A stretch of DNA of 10,102 nucleotides from an uncultured Holophagaceae bacterium (GCA_903876615.1 CAIRAS010000014.1:1-10102); one strand, 5' to 3'; counted from the first letter of the stretch, positions 1 to 6,503 are shown. Program-made: numbers and translations. Notes: generated by a model not told the origin, from the letters alone.

Positions 1-1
1 G

Positions 2-778
2 GTCGGCAAGGCCGAGGACGCCGAGGTGGCCATCCGCTGCCTCAACCCCGAGTGCCCGGCGAAGCTCGCGGCCCGGCTGCTGCACTTCGGCGGCCGCTCG
101 GCCCTGGACATCGGGGGCATGGGCGACGCGCTGGCGGAGCAGCTGGTGGCCTCGGGCCGCTTCCAGCAGCCCTGGGAGATCTTCAGCCTGCTCCAGGAGC
201 CCCTGCGGGGTCTGGCCTACCTGGCGGGCCTGGACCGCATGGCCGAGAAGTCCGCCCAAAACCTGCTCGCCGGTCTGGATGGGGCGCGCACCAAGCCCCT
301 GGCCCGCTGGCTGCACGCCCTGGGCATCCCCATGGTGGGCGCCCGCACCGCCGAGCTGCTGGCCGAGGCGCACCCTTCTCTGGAAGCGCTCTGGACCGTA
401 GAGGAACCGCGACTCCAGGCTGTGGAAGAAGTCGGCCCCAAGGTGGCCGCGGCCCTCCGTGCCTTCCGCGAGCTCCACCCGGAACTGCCCGCGCGCCTGA
501 CGGAGCTGGGCGTCCGGCCCACGCCGCCGGAGCTCCGGGACCGCAGCGGCCTGCCGCTGTCCGGCGAGGTGGCCGTGGTCACGGGTACCCTGCCGGTCCT
601 GTCCCGCGAGGAGGCCGAGGCCTGGCTCAAGCGGCTGGGTGCGAAAGTGACGGGGGCGGTGTCCCCCAAGACCACGCTGCTGCTGGCGGGTGAGAAGGCG
701 GGCAGCAAGCTGGCCAAGGCCGAGGCCCTGGGCATCCCGGTGCGGGATGAAGCCTGGCTGCGCGCGCTCGGGGGCTGA
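2..778 (+). CDS. ligA: NAD-dependent DNA ligase LigA, C-terminal part (5' end outside window)
   Basis: NAD-dependent DNA ligase seals nicks during replication and repair, using NAD+ to adenylate its catalytic lysine. The nucleotidyltransferase and most of the OB-fold lie upstream of the window. The visible frame opens in coding sequence (VGKAEDAEVAIRC) and holds the last two cysteines of the four-Cys zinc finger (codons at 38 and 53, spaced Cx5C). Helix-hairpin-helix repeats follow, including 'DIGGMGDALAEQL' and 'RMAEKSAQNLL' (E. coli has 'RMGPKSAQNV'), then 'ALGIPMVGARTAELLA'. A BRCT domain occupies about 551-775, with 'VVTGTLPVLSREEAEAWLKRLGAKVTGAVSPKT' features and the 'GSKLAKAEALGIPV' segment. 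The order and ending match the E. coli enzyme closely by memory. The GTG at 26 is internal, not a start. The frame stays intact to TGA at 776-778. Identification is near certain; only the 5' end is missing. Confidence 0.97.
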   Translation, partial: VGKAEDAEVAIRCLNPECPAKLAARLLHFGGRSALDIGGMGDALAEQLVASGRFQQPWEIFSLLQEPLRGLAYLAGLDRMAEKSAQNLLAGLDGARTKPLARWLHALGIPMVGARTAELLAEAHPSLEALWTVEEPRLQAVEEVGPKVAAALRAFRELHPELPARLTELGVRPTPPELRDRSGLPLSGEVAVVTGTLPVLSREEAEAWLKRLGAKVTGAVSPKTTLLLAGEKAGSKLAKAEALGIPVRDEAWLRALGG

Positions 779-804
779 GTCTCCGAGAAAGCCCTGGACT
801 CGGG

Positions 805-833
805 CTGCAGGCGCGGCGGATCATCGGTAGACA
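805..833 (+). promoter_or_regulatory. Candidate promoter upstream of the kinase gene
   Basis: CTGCAG (805-810) lies 17 bp before TAGACA (828-833), which is 17 nt before the GTG at 851. TAGACA resembles a weak -10 box. The same pair of words (CTGCAG, about 18 bp, TAGACT) occurs in the ansA promoter region at 8385-8414, which is the main reason to list it. CTGCAG is a poor match to a sigma70 -35 box, and the word is also common in GC-rich coding DNA. Tentative. Confidence 0.25.
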
Positions 834-850
834 CCGCCCTGGATATTTCC

Positions 851-2119
851 GTGCTGTCGCGTCTTGGCAAGTTTGAAATCGTCCGACTCCTCGCCCAGGG
901 GAGCATGGGCGAAGTCTACGTGGGCTGGGACCCGACCATTGGCCGGGAGGTGGCCATCAAGGTCATCCACACCTCCGCCGGCATGGGACCTGAGGCCCGG
1001 GAGCGCTTCGCCACGGAGGCCCGTGCCGCCGGGGCGCTGAACCACCCGAACATCGTGACCGTCCATGAGCTGGGGGAAGAGCAGGGCGTCCTCTACCTCG
1101 CCATGGAGCTGGTGCGGGGCGAGGACCTCGCCACCCTGATCCGGGCCGAGACCCTCGTGCCCCGCGACGCCCTGGAGGTGCTGGCCCAGATCTGCGATGG
1201 CCTCGCCGTGGCGCACCGGCACCAGATCCTGCACCGGGACATCAAGCCCTCCAACATCCGCGTGAACTGGGACGGGAAGACGCTCCAGGCCAAGCTGCTG
1301 GACTTCGGAGTGGCCAAGGTCACCAACTCCGACACCACGGATGAGGGCACGGTGTTCGGCACCGTGAACTACATGGCCCCGGAATACCTGCAGAGCGGTC
1401 GCCCGGACGCGCGGAGCGACCTGTTCGCCATCGGCGTGATCCTCCACGAGGCTCTGGCCGGGGTGCCCCCCTTCGACGGGCCGAGTCCCGGTTCGGTCAT
1501 CTACCGCCTGCTGCACGAGGCGCCGAGTCCCCTTCCTTCAACGTCGTTCCAGGGCATCAGCCGGGACGTCCAGAGCCTGCTCAACCAGGCCCTGGCCAAG
1601 GATCCGGGCAGCCGCTTCCAGTCCGCCGAAGAGCTGGCGATCAGCCTGCGGGCCGCCAAGAATCCCGCCTGGCGCTGGGACCAGGAGCCATCTGCGCCAC
1701 TGAGCCCGGCTCGGACGGCCCCACCGGCGCCGCGGTCACTGCCCCCGGCCGGCCGGACCGGCACCGGCGCCAGTGCGCGGCCCCTGGGCCCGCCGAACAA
1801 GGGCATGGCGAGCAGCGGCCCCCACGCCAGGACGGAAGTCGGACGGGACGTCCTGGAGACCACCCGGCGCCAGCTGCTCCGCGCCCTGGAGACCGATCCC
1901 ACCAGCGCCCGGACCTGCGCCATGCTGCTGGTCACCTGCTACCGCTTGGGGCGGGTGGATTCCCTCATGCAGGCCCTGCGCCAGGCTCGCCATCACAGCC
2001 TCTCCGCCGAGCAGATGCGCGGAGTGCCCCGCTGCGATCAGATGGTGCGCGAGGAGCGGGAGCAGTGCCGCCTGCCCCTGGAACTCCACGGCGAGTTCAT
2101 GGAGTACTTCGGGAGCTAA
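851..2119 (+). CDS. PknB-like Ser/Thr protein kinase, soluble, with Pro-rich linker and helical C-terminal domain
   Basis: This is a eukaryotic-type (Hanks) Ser/Thr kinase of 422 aa that should phosphorylate cytosolic proteins; the substrate is unknown. The kinase domain spans about residues 8-275. It has a P-loop AQGSMGEVY (15-23, with Ala in place of the usual first Gly), AIK with Lys37, helix-C Glu56, HRDIKPSN (128-135), DFG (151-153) and APE (176-178). All catalytic residues are present, and it is an RD kinase. The activation loop (154-175) is rich in Thr. A Pro/Ala-rich linker (about 280-330) leads to a helical tail with Cys and Arg that looks TPR-like (about 334-405). No membrane segment is present, unlike PknB proper. 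GTG at 851 is the first usable start in an open frame running on from ligA; the next ATG (905) would cut the P-loop. No strong Shine-Dalgarno is visible. It ends at TAA 2117-2119, on the edge of a large hairpin. Confidence 0.94.
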   Translation: MLSRLGKFEIVRLLAQGSMGEVYVGWDPTIGREVAIKVIHTSAGMGPEARERFATEARAAGALNHPNIVTVHELGEEQGVLYLAMELVRGEDLATLIRAETLVPRDALEVLAQICDGLAVAHRHQILHRDIKPSNIRVNWDGKTLQAKLLDFGVAKVTNSDTTDEGTVFGTVNYMAPEYLQSGRPDARSDLFAIGVILHEALAGVPPFDGPSPGSVIYRLLHEAPSPLPSTSFQGISRDVQSLLNQALAKDPGSRFQSAEELAISLRAAKNPAWRWDQEPSAPLSPARTAPPAPRSLPPAGRTGTGASARPLGPPNKGMASSGPHARTEVGRDVLETTRRQLLRALETDPTSARTCAMLLVTCYRLGRVDSLMQALRQARHHSLSAEQMRGVPRCDQMVREEREQCRLPLELHGEFMEYFGS

Positions 2120-2170
2120 GAGGTCGCAACAAAGTCCCACGCGGTTGCGTCGGGTTTTGTTGCGACCTCT
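2119..2170. terminator. Large hairpin between convergent genes, likely bidirectional terminator
   Basis: A perfect 15-bp inverted repeat (AGAGGTCGCAACAAA at 2119-2133 and its complement at 2156-2170) encloses a second stem. CCCACGC (2136-2142) pairs with GCGT/GGG (2147-2154, one bulged C at 2151) around a GGTT loop. Almost all 52 nt can pair. The TAA of the kinase gene (2117-2119) and the TAG of the minus-strand lipoprotein gene (2171-2169) sit at the two edges, so the element fills the whole gap. There is no U-tract beyond the stem on either strand, so it is not a textbook intrinsic terminator. The outer arms carry TTTGTT/AACAAA, which gives a weak U-rich stretch inside the stem. A role in 3'-end formation or mRNA protection on both strands is inferred. 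Confidence 0.6.
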
Positions 2171-2594
2171 AAGGCTCCGGCCGCGCCGCCAGCTCCAGCA
2201 GTCGCCAGGTCCCCCCGACTCGGCGCCAGCGCAGACGGAAGCCCTGGCGCGAGGCCTCCTGGGGCAGCAGCCCACCCCCGCGGGAGGTGAGGAGCAGGAC
2301 CACCTCCTGCCCGGCCTCGTTGCCCCGCACCTGGAGTTGGTCGTGCAGGACGGTGATGCCGACCCGCTCCTGCCGGAAGGTGCCCTGCAGGAAGAGGCGG
2401 GCCGCGGCCTTGTTCATCCCTTCCGGGCCGACAAAGGCAGGGTCCAGGGGGCCGGTCGCCCCGGCGGCGTCGCCCGCCTCCACGGCGCTCCGGCAGGCTT
2501 CAAAGGCCGCGTGGATCTGCGCCTCGGGCGAGCGGGAGCCGCAGGCGAGCAGGCCCGCCAGCAGGACCGGCAGGAGGCCCCGGGCGCGGGTCAC
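2169..2594 (-). CDS. Small putative lipoprotein, NTF2-like fold possible
   Basis: This 141-aa protein has a short basic N-terminus (MTRAR), a hydrophobic stretch (residues 7-17) and a lipobox LLAC with Cys18. It is probably cleaved by signal peptidase II and tethered to a membrane. The mature part begins 'HAAFEACRSAVEAGDAAGATGPLDPAF' and ends in beta-rich sequence 'GFRLRWRRVGGTWRLLEL'. A helix with an 'E.GD' turn followed by strands ending in a 'W+L' strand is typical of NTF2-like/DUF4440-type proteins; this is fold-level inference. The start is GTG, whose GTGA overlaps the TGA stop of the upstream CYTH gene (2591-2594), so translation is probably coupled. The stop TAG lies at the right edge of the hairpin at 2119-2170. 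No catalytic residues can be named and the function is unknown. Confidence 0.72.
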   Translation of the reverse strand: MTRARGLLPVLLAGLLACGSRSPEAQIHAAFEACRSAVEAGDAAGATGPLDPAFVGPEGMNKAAARLFLQGTFRQERVGITVLHDQLQVRGNEAGQEVVLLLTSRGGGLLPQEASRQGFRLRWRRVGGTWRLLELAARPEP

Positions 2595-3127
2595 GGGGCT
2601 TCCCCGCCCAGGCCGTGGGCGACGTAGAGCTCGGGATAGCTGCGGGTCTCGGCGGACGCTGGGCTGAGGTCCAGAAGCGCGAGGGCCGCATGGATGGCGT
2701 CGGCCTCGCCTTCCAGCTCCAGGAAGCAGCCGAAGGGCGCTTCATCCAGGCAGACCTCCAGCCCCGCCCCCTCCCAGACGGCGCGGACCTTTTCCATGCG
2801 CAGCACGGGCTCGAAGCCCAGGGCGCGGAGGATGGCCTCCAGAGCTTCGCTGCTCTCGACGCCGGTCTCCAGCTCGGGGCGGATCTTCAGCAGGGCATCG
2901 GGGACCTTGGGTCCTTTCCAGGTCAGGCGGGTCCGCCCTGCGTAGCGCCGGGTGCGCAGGGCCGAGCCCTGGGCGCGCAGGCTGCCCTCGCGGTCCCAGA
3001 GGACGCTCTGCTCCGGCTGGGCCGGGTGCACCTCGCGAAAGCCCTGGGCCCGCAGGCGGGAGGCCAGGGGCGCCGTGGCCGGGATGCGCAGCTTAAGCTC
3101 GGTCTCCAGGGCGGATTTCTGCTTCAT
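2591..3127 (-). CDS. CYTH-domain protein (triphosphate-binding; CyaB/thiamine-triphosphatase-like)
   Basis: This is a 178-aa, single-domain CYTH (triphosphate tunnel metalloenzyme) protein. The family binds a triphosphate group with metals inside a beta-barrel; members include class IV adenylate cyclases, thiamine triphosphatases and inorganic triphosphatases. Visible landmarks are the N-terminal ExExK signature ETELK (Glu8, Glu10, Lys12), basic residues of the tunnel (Arg58, Arg60, Lys71, Arg83, Lys113, Arg115), acidic metal ligands (Glu85, Glu87, Asp128, Glu137, Glu139) and the 'SYPELY' ending common in CyaB-like members. The acid/base pattern looks complete, so it is probably an active enzyme, but the substrate cannot be read from sequence. 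The start ATG (3127-3125) has GGAGG 10 nt upstream on the minus strand. It overlaps the lipoprotein gene by 4 nt and forms a two-gene operon with it. The divergent gene on the plus strand begins 23 nt away or, with its alternative start, 59 nt away. Confidence 0.85.
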   Translation of the reverse strand: MKQKSALETELKLRIPATAPLASRLRAQGFREVHPAQPEQSVLWDREGSLRAQGSALRTRRYAGRTRLTWKGPKVPDALLKIRPELETGVESSEALEAILRALGFEPVLRMEKVRAVWEGAGLEVCLDEAPFGCFLELEGEADAIHAALALLDLSPASAETRSYPELYVAHGLGGEAP

Positions 3128-3150
3128 CGGGAACCGGCCTCCAGCATGGG

Positions 3151-4491
3151 ATGGGGCATCATGGAAACAACCGTTCCAGGCGCCCCGTGATTCCCCAACG
3201 CTACATCATCGCCTCCCTTTTCATCGCCGCCATGCTGCTGCTCTTCGCGGTGGTGCAGGCCCCGCGCCCCGTTAGCGCCGGGGGCGTGGGGGCCGAGGCG
3301 GCGCCGGCGGTCATGAACCTGGGCGGTTTCGAGGCGCTGGCTGAGTTCCGCATGGAGGAGGGCTGGTCGCCGCGCTTCCAGGGGGCGCAGGACCCGGATC
3401 AGCTGGAGGCCTGGCCCTTCGAAGGCGGCTTCGGCACCCCCTGGGAACCGGCCTCGCCCTATCTGGGGGAGCAGGGGCTGGCCCTCAACGGTCCCCGGGG
3501 CCGCAGCGAGGTGGTGCTGTGGCGGGGGCTGGAGTGGCGGCACTACCGCTTCGACGCACCGCTCTGCTCCGCGCGCCTGTCGCCGGGCAAGGGCAGCCGC
3601 CTCCTGGTGACGCTGCAGATGGGCCCCGGCCGGTTCGAGACCCGCCTCCTGGAGGTGCCGGAGGGCCGGGTGCTCTGGTCCACGCAGTCCGGCCCCTGGA
3701 GCCGCTTCAGCTGGGACGGCCGGGCGATCCTCCTGGGCTTCTTTGAACCCGGCGAGGGCAAGGCGGACTCCCGCCTGCTGCTGAGCCAGCTGCCCCTGGA
3801 CGCTGAGCCCGCCGAGGCCACCCTGGCCGCCTGGAACGAGCCGGGGCTGCCGACTGCCCCCCGGGGTCTCGCCACCAAGGAGGCCGCCCTCTCGGAAGAT
3901 GGCCAGGATCTGCCCGGGGCCCGGCTTGAGCTCCCCTGGCGCCCCGGCGACCAGCTCTGGTTCCCGCGGGGCGACCGCCTCTGGCATGGCGGCCTGCAGG
4001 GCTGGACTGCCTGGTCCCTGGAGGGGGGCCGCTGGACCCGCCAGGCCGCGGGGGTTGGCACACTCACGGCCCACCCGCCGCAGGGGATGGGGCTGACCGA
4101 GCCCCAGCCGCAGGAGGGGATGACGCGCAGGACCAGCCCCCCGGACCAGGTGGTCTGGACGCAGGTGGGGGCGGACGCCGCGCCCTGGCCCGCCTGGGAT
4201 GCGGCCTGGGTCTGGCGGGAGAACGCCGCCTTCGATGCCTGGGACCAGCGGTGGAACGAGAGCGCCCTGCCTCCGGAGCGCCAGCGGGTGGCCCTGGCCC
4301 AGTCCTACCGCCCGGAGTGGCGGGCCGCCTATGGTTTGCGGGCCTCCGTGAAGGGCTGGCTGCCGAAGGGTCCGGAGGTGGCTCTGCGGGAGCCGCTGGG
4401 GGTTGCCTGGATCTGGGTGGGGGACCGCGTGTTGCTGGTCCGGCTGGTGGAGGTGGAACGGCTGAGGATTCTCCGGAAACTGCTCCACTGA
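3151..4491 (+). CDS. Unrecognised Trp-rich exported or membrane-anchored protein
   Basis: I do not recognise this 446-aa protein. It has a basic N-terminus, one hydrophobic segment (about residues 18-35, YIIASLFIAAMLLLFAVV) and VSA at 41-43, a possible signal peptidase I site. It is therefore either secreted to the periplasm or anchored. The rest is soluble and unusually rich in Trp (26 by my count, about one in 17), with repeating 'LW..L..', 'GRVLWSTQSGPWSRFSWDG' and 'GDRLWHGGLQGWTAWSLEGGRW' segments. This spacing suggests WD40/beta-propeller-like blades, but that is a guess. It is divergent from the CYTH gene. ATG 3151 has no good Shine-Dalgarno; GTG at 3187 (MIPQRYIIASLF, AGG 7 nt upstream) is an equally good start and would leave more room for a promoter. 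No terminator is visible after TGA 4489-4491; 80 nt follow before the receiver gene. Confidence 0.78.
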   Translation: MGHHGNNRSRRPVIPQRYIIASLFIAAMLLLFAVVQAPRPVSAGGVGAEAAPAVMNLGGFEALAEFRMEEGWSPRFQGAQDPDQLEAWPFEGGFGTPWEPASPYLGEQGLALNGPRGRSEVVLWRGLEWRHYRFDAPLCSARLSPGKGSRLLVTLQMGPGRFETRLLEVPEGRVLWSTQSGPWSRFSWDGRAILLGFFEPGEGKADSRLLLSQLPLDAEPAEATLAAWNEPGLPTAPRGLATKEAALSEDGQDLPGARLELPWRPGDQLWFPRGDRLWHGGLQGWTAWSLEGGRWTRQAAGVGTLTAHPPQGMGLTEPQPQEGMTRRTSPPDQVVWTQVGADAAPWPAWDAAWVWRENAAFDAWDQRWNESALPPERQRVALAQSYRPEWRAAYGLRASVKGWLPKGPEVALREPLGVAWIWVGDRVLLVRLVEVERLRILRKLLH

Positions 4492-4561
4492 AGGATTACT
4501 TAGGGAATAGACATTTCTGGTAGCGTTTAGCCCAGCCACTCTTTCTTCCTCCTGGCTTCCC

Positions 4562-4565
4562 GAGG
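4562..4565 (+). promoter_or_regulatory. Ribosome binding site of the receiver-domain gene
   Basis: GAGG lies 6 nt before ATG 4572 and fixes this start. The gap before it (4492-4561) is AT-richer than its surroundings and probably holds the promoter. The boxes TAGACA (4508-4513) and TAGCGT (4521-4526) do not form a convincing pair, so I do not name one. Confidence 0.55.
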
Positions 4566-4571
4566 TACCCG

Positions 4572-5837
4572 ATGTCCCGTCTCCTCCTCGTGGACGACAA
4601 TCCCAGCATCCACCGCATCGCGGAGTCCCTGCTCGCCCCTACGGACATAGAGCTGGTGTGTGTGGATTCGGCGGCGGAGGCCCTGGACCGGTTCGGGCGC
4701 GGAGAGCGGTTCGATGTGGCCCTGGTGGACACGGCCATGCCGGGCATGGATGGCTGGACCCTGCTCCAGCGCCTGCGGGACATGGAAGAGACGGCCCTCA
4801 TGCCCATCGCCCTGATGGCGGGGGTGCTGGATCTGGTGGATCCGGCCAAGCTGGCCAAGGCGCCGATCCAGGGCTTTCTCAAGAAGCCCATTGAGCTGCG
4901 GGAGCTCGGCGATCGGGTGAAGGCCCTGCTGGCCACCCCGGTGATCCCCCCGCCCTCCCCCTTCAGCACGATGCCCGCCACGGCCGCCCGGGACCTCCTC
5001 AGCCGGGCCGAGATCGCCCTGCCCGAGCTCCGGCCCGAGGCGGCCCCCGAGGCCCGGGTTGAGCTCCCGGTGGAGGAGGATCTCCTCATCCTCACCGCCG
5101 AGGACCTGTGGCCCGAAGAAGCCGCGGTCGTCACGGTGCCCGAGGTGCCGGAGGAGGTGGCCACCTATCCCACCTCCGTGCCCGCAGCGCACCTGGAGCT
5201 CGAGGAGCTGGACCTGGACAGCCTGCAGGACCTCACCGGAGTTTTCCTCTCCGGGTCGGTGGCTGAGCCCGAGATTGAGCCCGAGCCTGAGATTGAGATT
5301 GAGCCTGAGATTGAGACTGAGCCCGAGCCTGAGATTGAGCCTGAGCTCGAACTGGAGCCCACGCCCGAGCTGCCGCTGGAGCTCGAGCCCGAGCTGAACC
5401 TTGCCCCCGAGCTGGCCCCGTTGCCGGAGCCTGCGCAGGACGTGCTGGAGGATTCCTTCGCCGCCTTCCCGGACCTGGATGTCCTGGACAGCCTGCCTGC
5501 GGACTGGTCCTTGCCTGAGGGCCCCGACACCAGCTTGGCGGCCGACCTGGCCGACGCTGGGATGCCCGCCCTGCCCGAACCCGAGCCGGTGCCCGTCGCG
5601 CCCGCCCTGCCTGACGCAGCGGGGCAGACCCCTGCCGCCCCTGGTCCGGTTCCGGGCGTCTCCCCCGAGCAGGCCCAGGTGCTGCTGCAGGCGCTGCTGG
5701 CCGATCCCGCGCTGATGGATGCCCTGGCCAAGGCCGTGGTGGCCCGCTTGGGGGATGAGGTCCTCCGCGAGCTCGCCTGGGAGATCATGCCGGAACTGGC
5801 GGGAAGATTGCAGAGTCAGGCGCATGACCCTTCCTGA
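4572..5837 (+). CDS. Receiver-domain protein with Glu/Pro repeat linker and conserved helical tail
   Basis: This 421-aa protein has an N-terminal CheY-like receiver (residues 1-122): acidic pair Asp8-Asp9, phosphoacceptor Asp53 in 'VALVDTAMPGMDGW', and Lys105 in 'FLKKP'. The Thr/Ser that normally relays phosphorylation at the end of strand 4 is absent ('PIALMAG', Ala83), so switching may be altered. Next comes a Pro/Glu/Ala-rich linker whose core (about 232-275) is a hexanucleotide repeat coding EPEIEP-type units. The tail (about 366-421) is helical, with 'LADPALMDALAKAVVARL' and 'DEVLRELAWEIMPELAGRL'. From memory, similar '(V/I)AWE(V/I)(V/M)PELAE' tails close other receiver or zinc-ribbon proteins in Acidobacteria and deltaproteobacteria. 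There is no DNA-binding, kinase or GGDEF output domain. It is probably a scaffold or interaction-type regulator. The next gene starts 24 nt downstream and is likely co-transcribed. Its sensor kinase is not in the window. Confidence 0.9.
   Translation: MSRLLLVDDNPSIHRIAESLLAPTDIELVCVDSAAEALDRFGRGERFDVALVDTAMPGMDGWTLLQRLRDMEETALMPIALMAGVLDLVDPAKLAKAPIQGFLKKPIELRELGDRVKALLATPVIPPPSPFSTMPATAARDLLSRAEIALPELRPEAAPEARVELPVEEDLLILTAEDLWPEEAAVVTVPEVPEEVATYPTSVPAAHLELEELDLDSLQDLTGVFLSGSVAEPEIEPEPEIEIEPEIETEPEPEIEPELELEPTPELPLELEPELNLAPELAPLPEPAQDVLEDSFAAFPDLDVLDSLPADWSLPEGPDTSLAADLADAGMPALPEPEPVPVAPALPDAAGQTPAAPGPVPGVSPEQAQVLLQALLADPALMDALAKAVVARLGDEVLRELAWEIMPELAGRLQSQAHDPS
5265..5396 (+). repeat. In-frame GAGCCY/GAGATT hexanucleotide repeat in the receiver gene
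   Basis: Imperfect 6-bp units (GAGCCC, GAGCCT, GAGATT, GAGACT, GAGCTC) run in frame and encode alternating Glu-Pro and Glu-Ile/Leu/Thr over about residues 232-275. Units near the centre are nearly identical (GAGCCTGAGATTGAG recurs), while units at the right edge have drifted. The repeat would form an extended, strongly negative linker. Its 6-bp period keeps the frame whatever the copy number, so length variation between strains would be tolerated. Confidence 0.85.
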
Positions 5838-5861
5838 GTTCCTGTCCGCTGGGCTGCGCCC

Positions 5862-6503
5862 ATGATCACCGGCTACAACACCGACGTTCGCCATGGCAAC
5901 CGGGTGTTCCATGTCCAGACGGAGGACAAGGGCCTCGCCAATCCCAAGATCGAAACCCTGATCTACGTGGGCGGTGAAATCCTGGACAACTACAGGTCCT
6001 CCTACGAGGACCTGCTGGCGACGACGGTGATCTCAGAGCCGATCATCCAGGAGCGCATGGACGAGCAGCACCGGGCGGTCATCCGGGACATCAAGAACGG
6101 GAAATACGACCTGACTCCCCCCGATCTGCTGGAGCAGCAGGCCTTCAATGACCGCCCCCTGGACCAGGCCATCCTTGAATTCCTGCAGCAGGAAGGCGAT
6201 GTGGACACCCTGGAGATGGTCCTCGACCAGCCCATGCGGCCGACCTTCGGCGCCCCCTTCCGGGTGCAGGTCCAGGCACGGCTCTGCCAGAGCCAGGCTC
6301 CCGTGGCGGGGGCCGAGGTGGCCGTGAAGCTGGTGTCCAGCCTCAAGAAGGCCACAGGGTTGCTGGCCGGACGGACGAATCCCAGCGGTCGCTTTGTGGG
6401 GGACGTGCAGATCCCCCCCAGCCAGCCCGGTCAGTGCGCGGTGGTGGTCAGCTGCACCAGTGACCAGGGATTTGACGAGGTAAAAGCGGTCGTAGTCCTT
6501 TAA
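5862..6503 (+). CDS. Conserved MITGYNTDV-type protein of unknown function
   Basis: This 213-aa protein begins with a conserved-looking module, 'ITGYNTDVRHGNRVFHVQTEDKGLANPKIETLIYVGGEIL' (residues 2-41). I recall this as the opening of a hypothetical family common in Acidobacteriota and some deltaproteobacteria ('HVQTEDKG'); no function is established to my knowledge. A charged helical middle (about 60-123) follows. The C-terminal part (about 125-213) is beta-rich: 'APFRVQVQARLCQSQAPVAGAEVAVKLV', 'TNPSGRFVGDVQIP' and a final strand 'FDEVKAVVVL'. That pattern, with 'G..V.V.....G...T...G.F', resembles an Ig-like or carboxypeptidase-regulatory-like sandwich. There is no signal peptide or membrane segment, so it is likely cytosolic. 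It starts 24 nt after the receiver gene with a poor Shine-Dalgarno and is probably read through from it. A functional link to the receiver protein is inferred from position only. Confidence 0.8.
   Translation: MITGYNTDVRHGNRVFHVQTEDKGLANPKIETLIYVGGEILDNYRSSYEDLLATTVISEPIIQERMDEQHRAVIRDIKNGKYDLTPPDLLEQQAFNDRPLDQAILEFLQQEGDVDTLEMVLDQPMRPTFGAPFRVQVQARLCQSQAPVAGAEVAVKLVSSLKKATGLLAGRTNPSGRFVGDVQIPPSQPGQCAVVVSCTSDQGFDEVKAVVVL

Noticed and set aside
26..28. GTG at 26 as a start for a short ligase-like gene
   Set aside because: The frame is open upstream to the window edge and the upstream codons fit the LigA zinc-finger region, so this is the end of a full-length ligA.
790..806. AGCCC/GGGCT stem after ligA as a terminator
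   Set aside because: Only a 5-bp stem with a 7-nt loop and no T-run; expected by chance in this base composition.
1773..2627. 284-codon plus-strand frame crossing the kinase end, the hairpin and the minus-strand pair
   Set aside because: It reads through the hairpin and both strands' genes in the wrong frame, with Arg/Pro/Ala-rich low-information sequence.
3124..4539. 471-codon open frame on the minus strand
   Set aside because: It lies wholly antisense to the 3151-4491 gene. Its composition (Pro/Gly/Arg/His-rich, no domain, reaching past both ends of the sense gene) is typical of a GC-rich shadow frame. The sense frame has a signal sequence and coherent hydrophobic patterning.
4527..5912. 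461-codon minus-strand frame with Leu/Arg/Asn-rich repeats
   Set aside because: It is antisense to the receiver-domain gene. Its repeats are the complement of the Glu/Pro hexanucleotide repeat, and no fold or family is visible.
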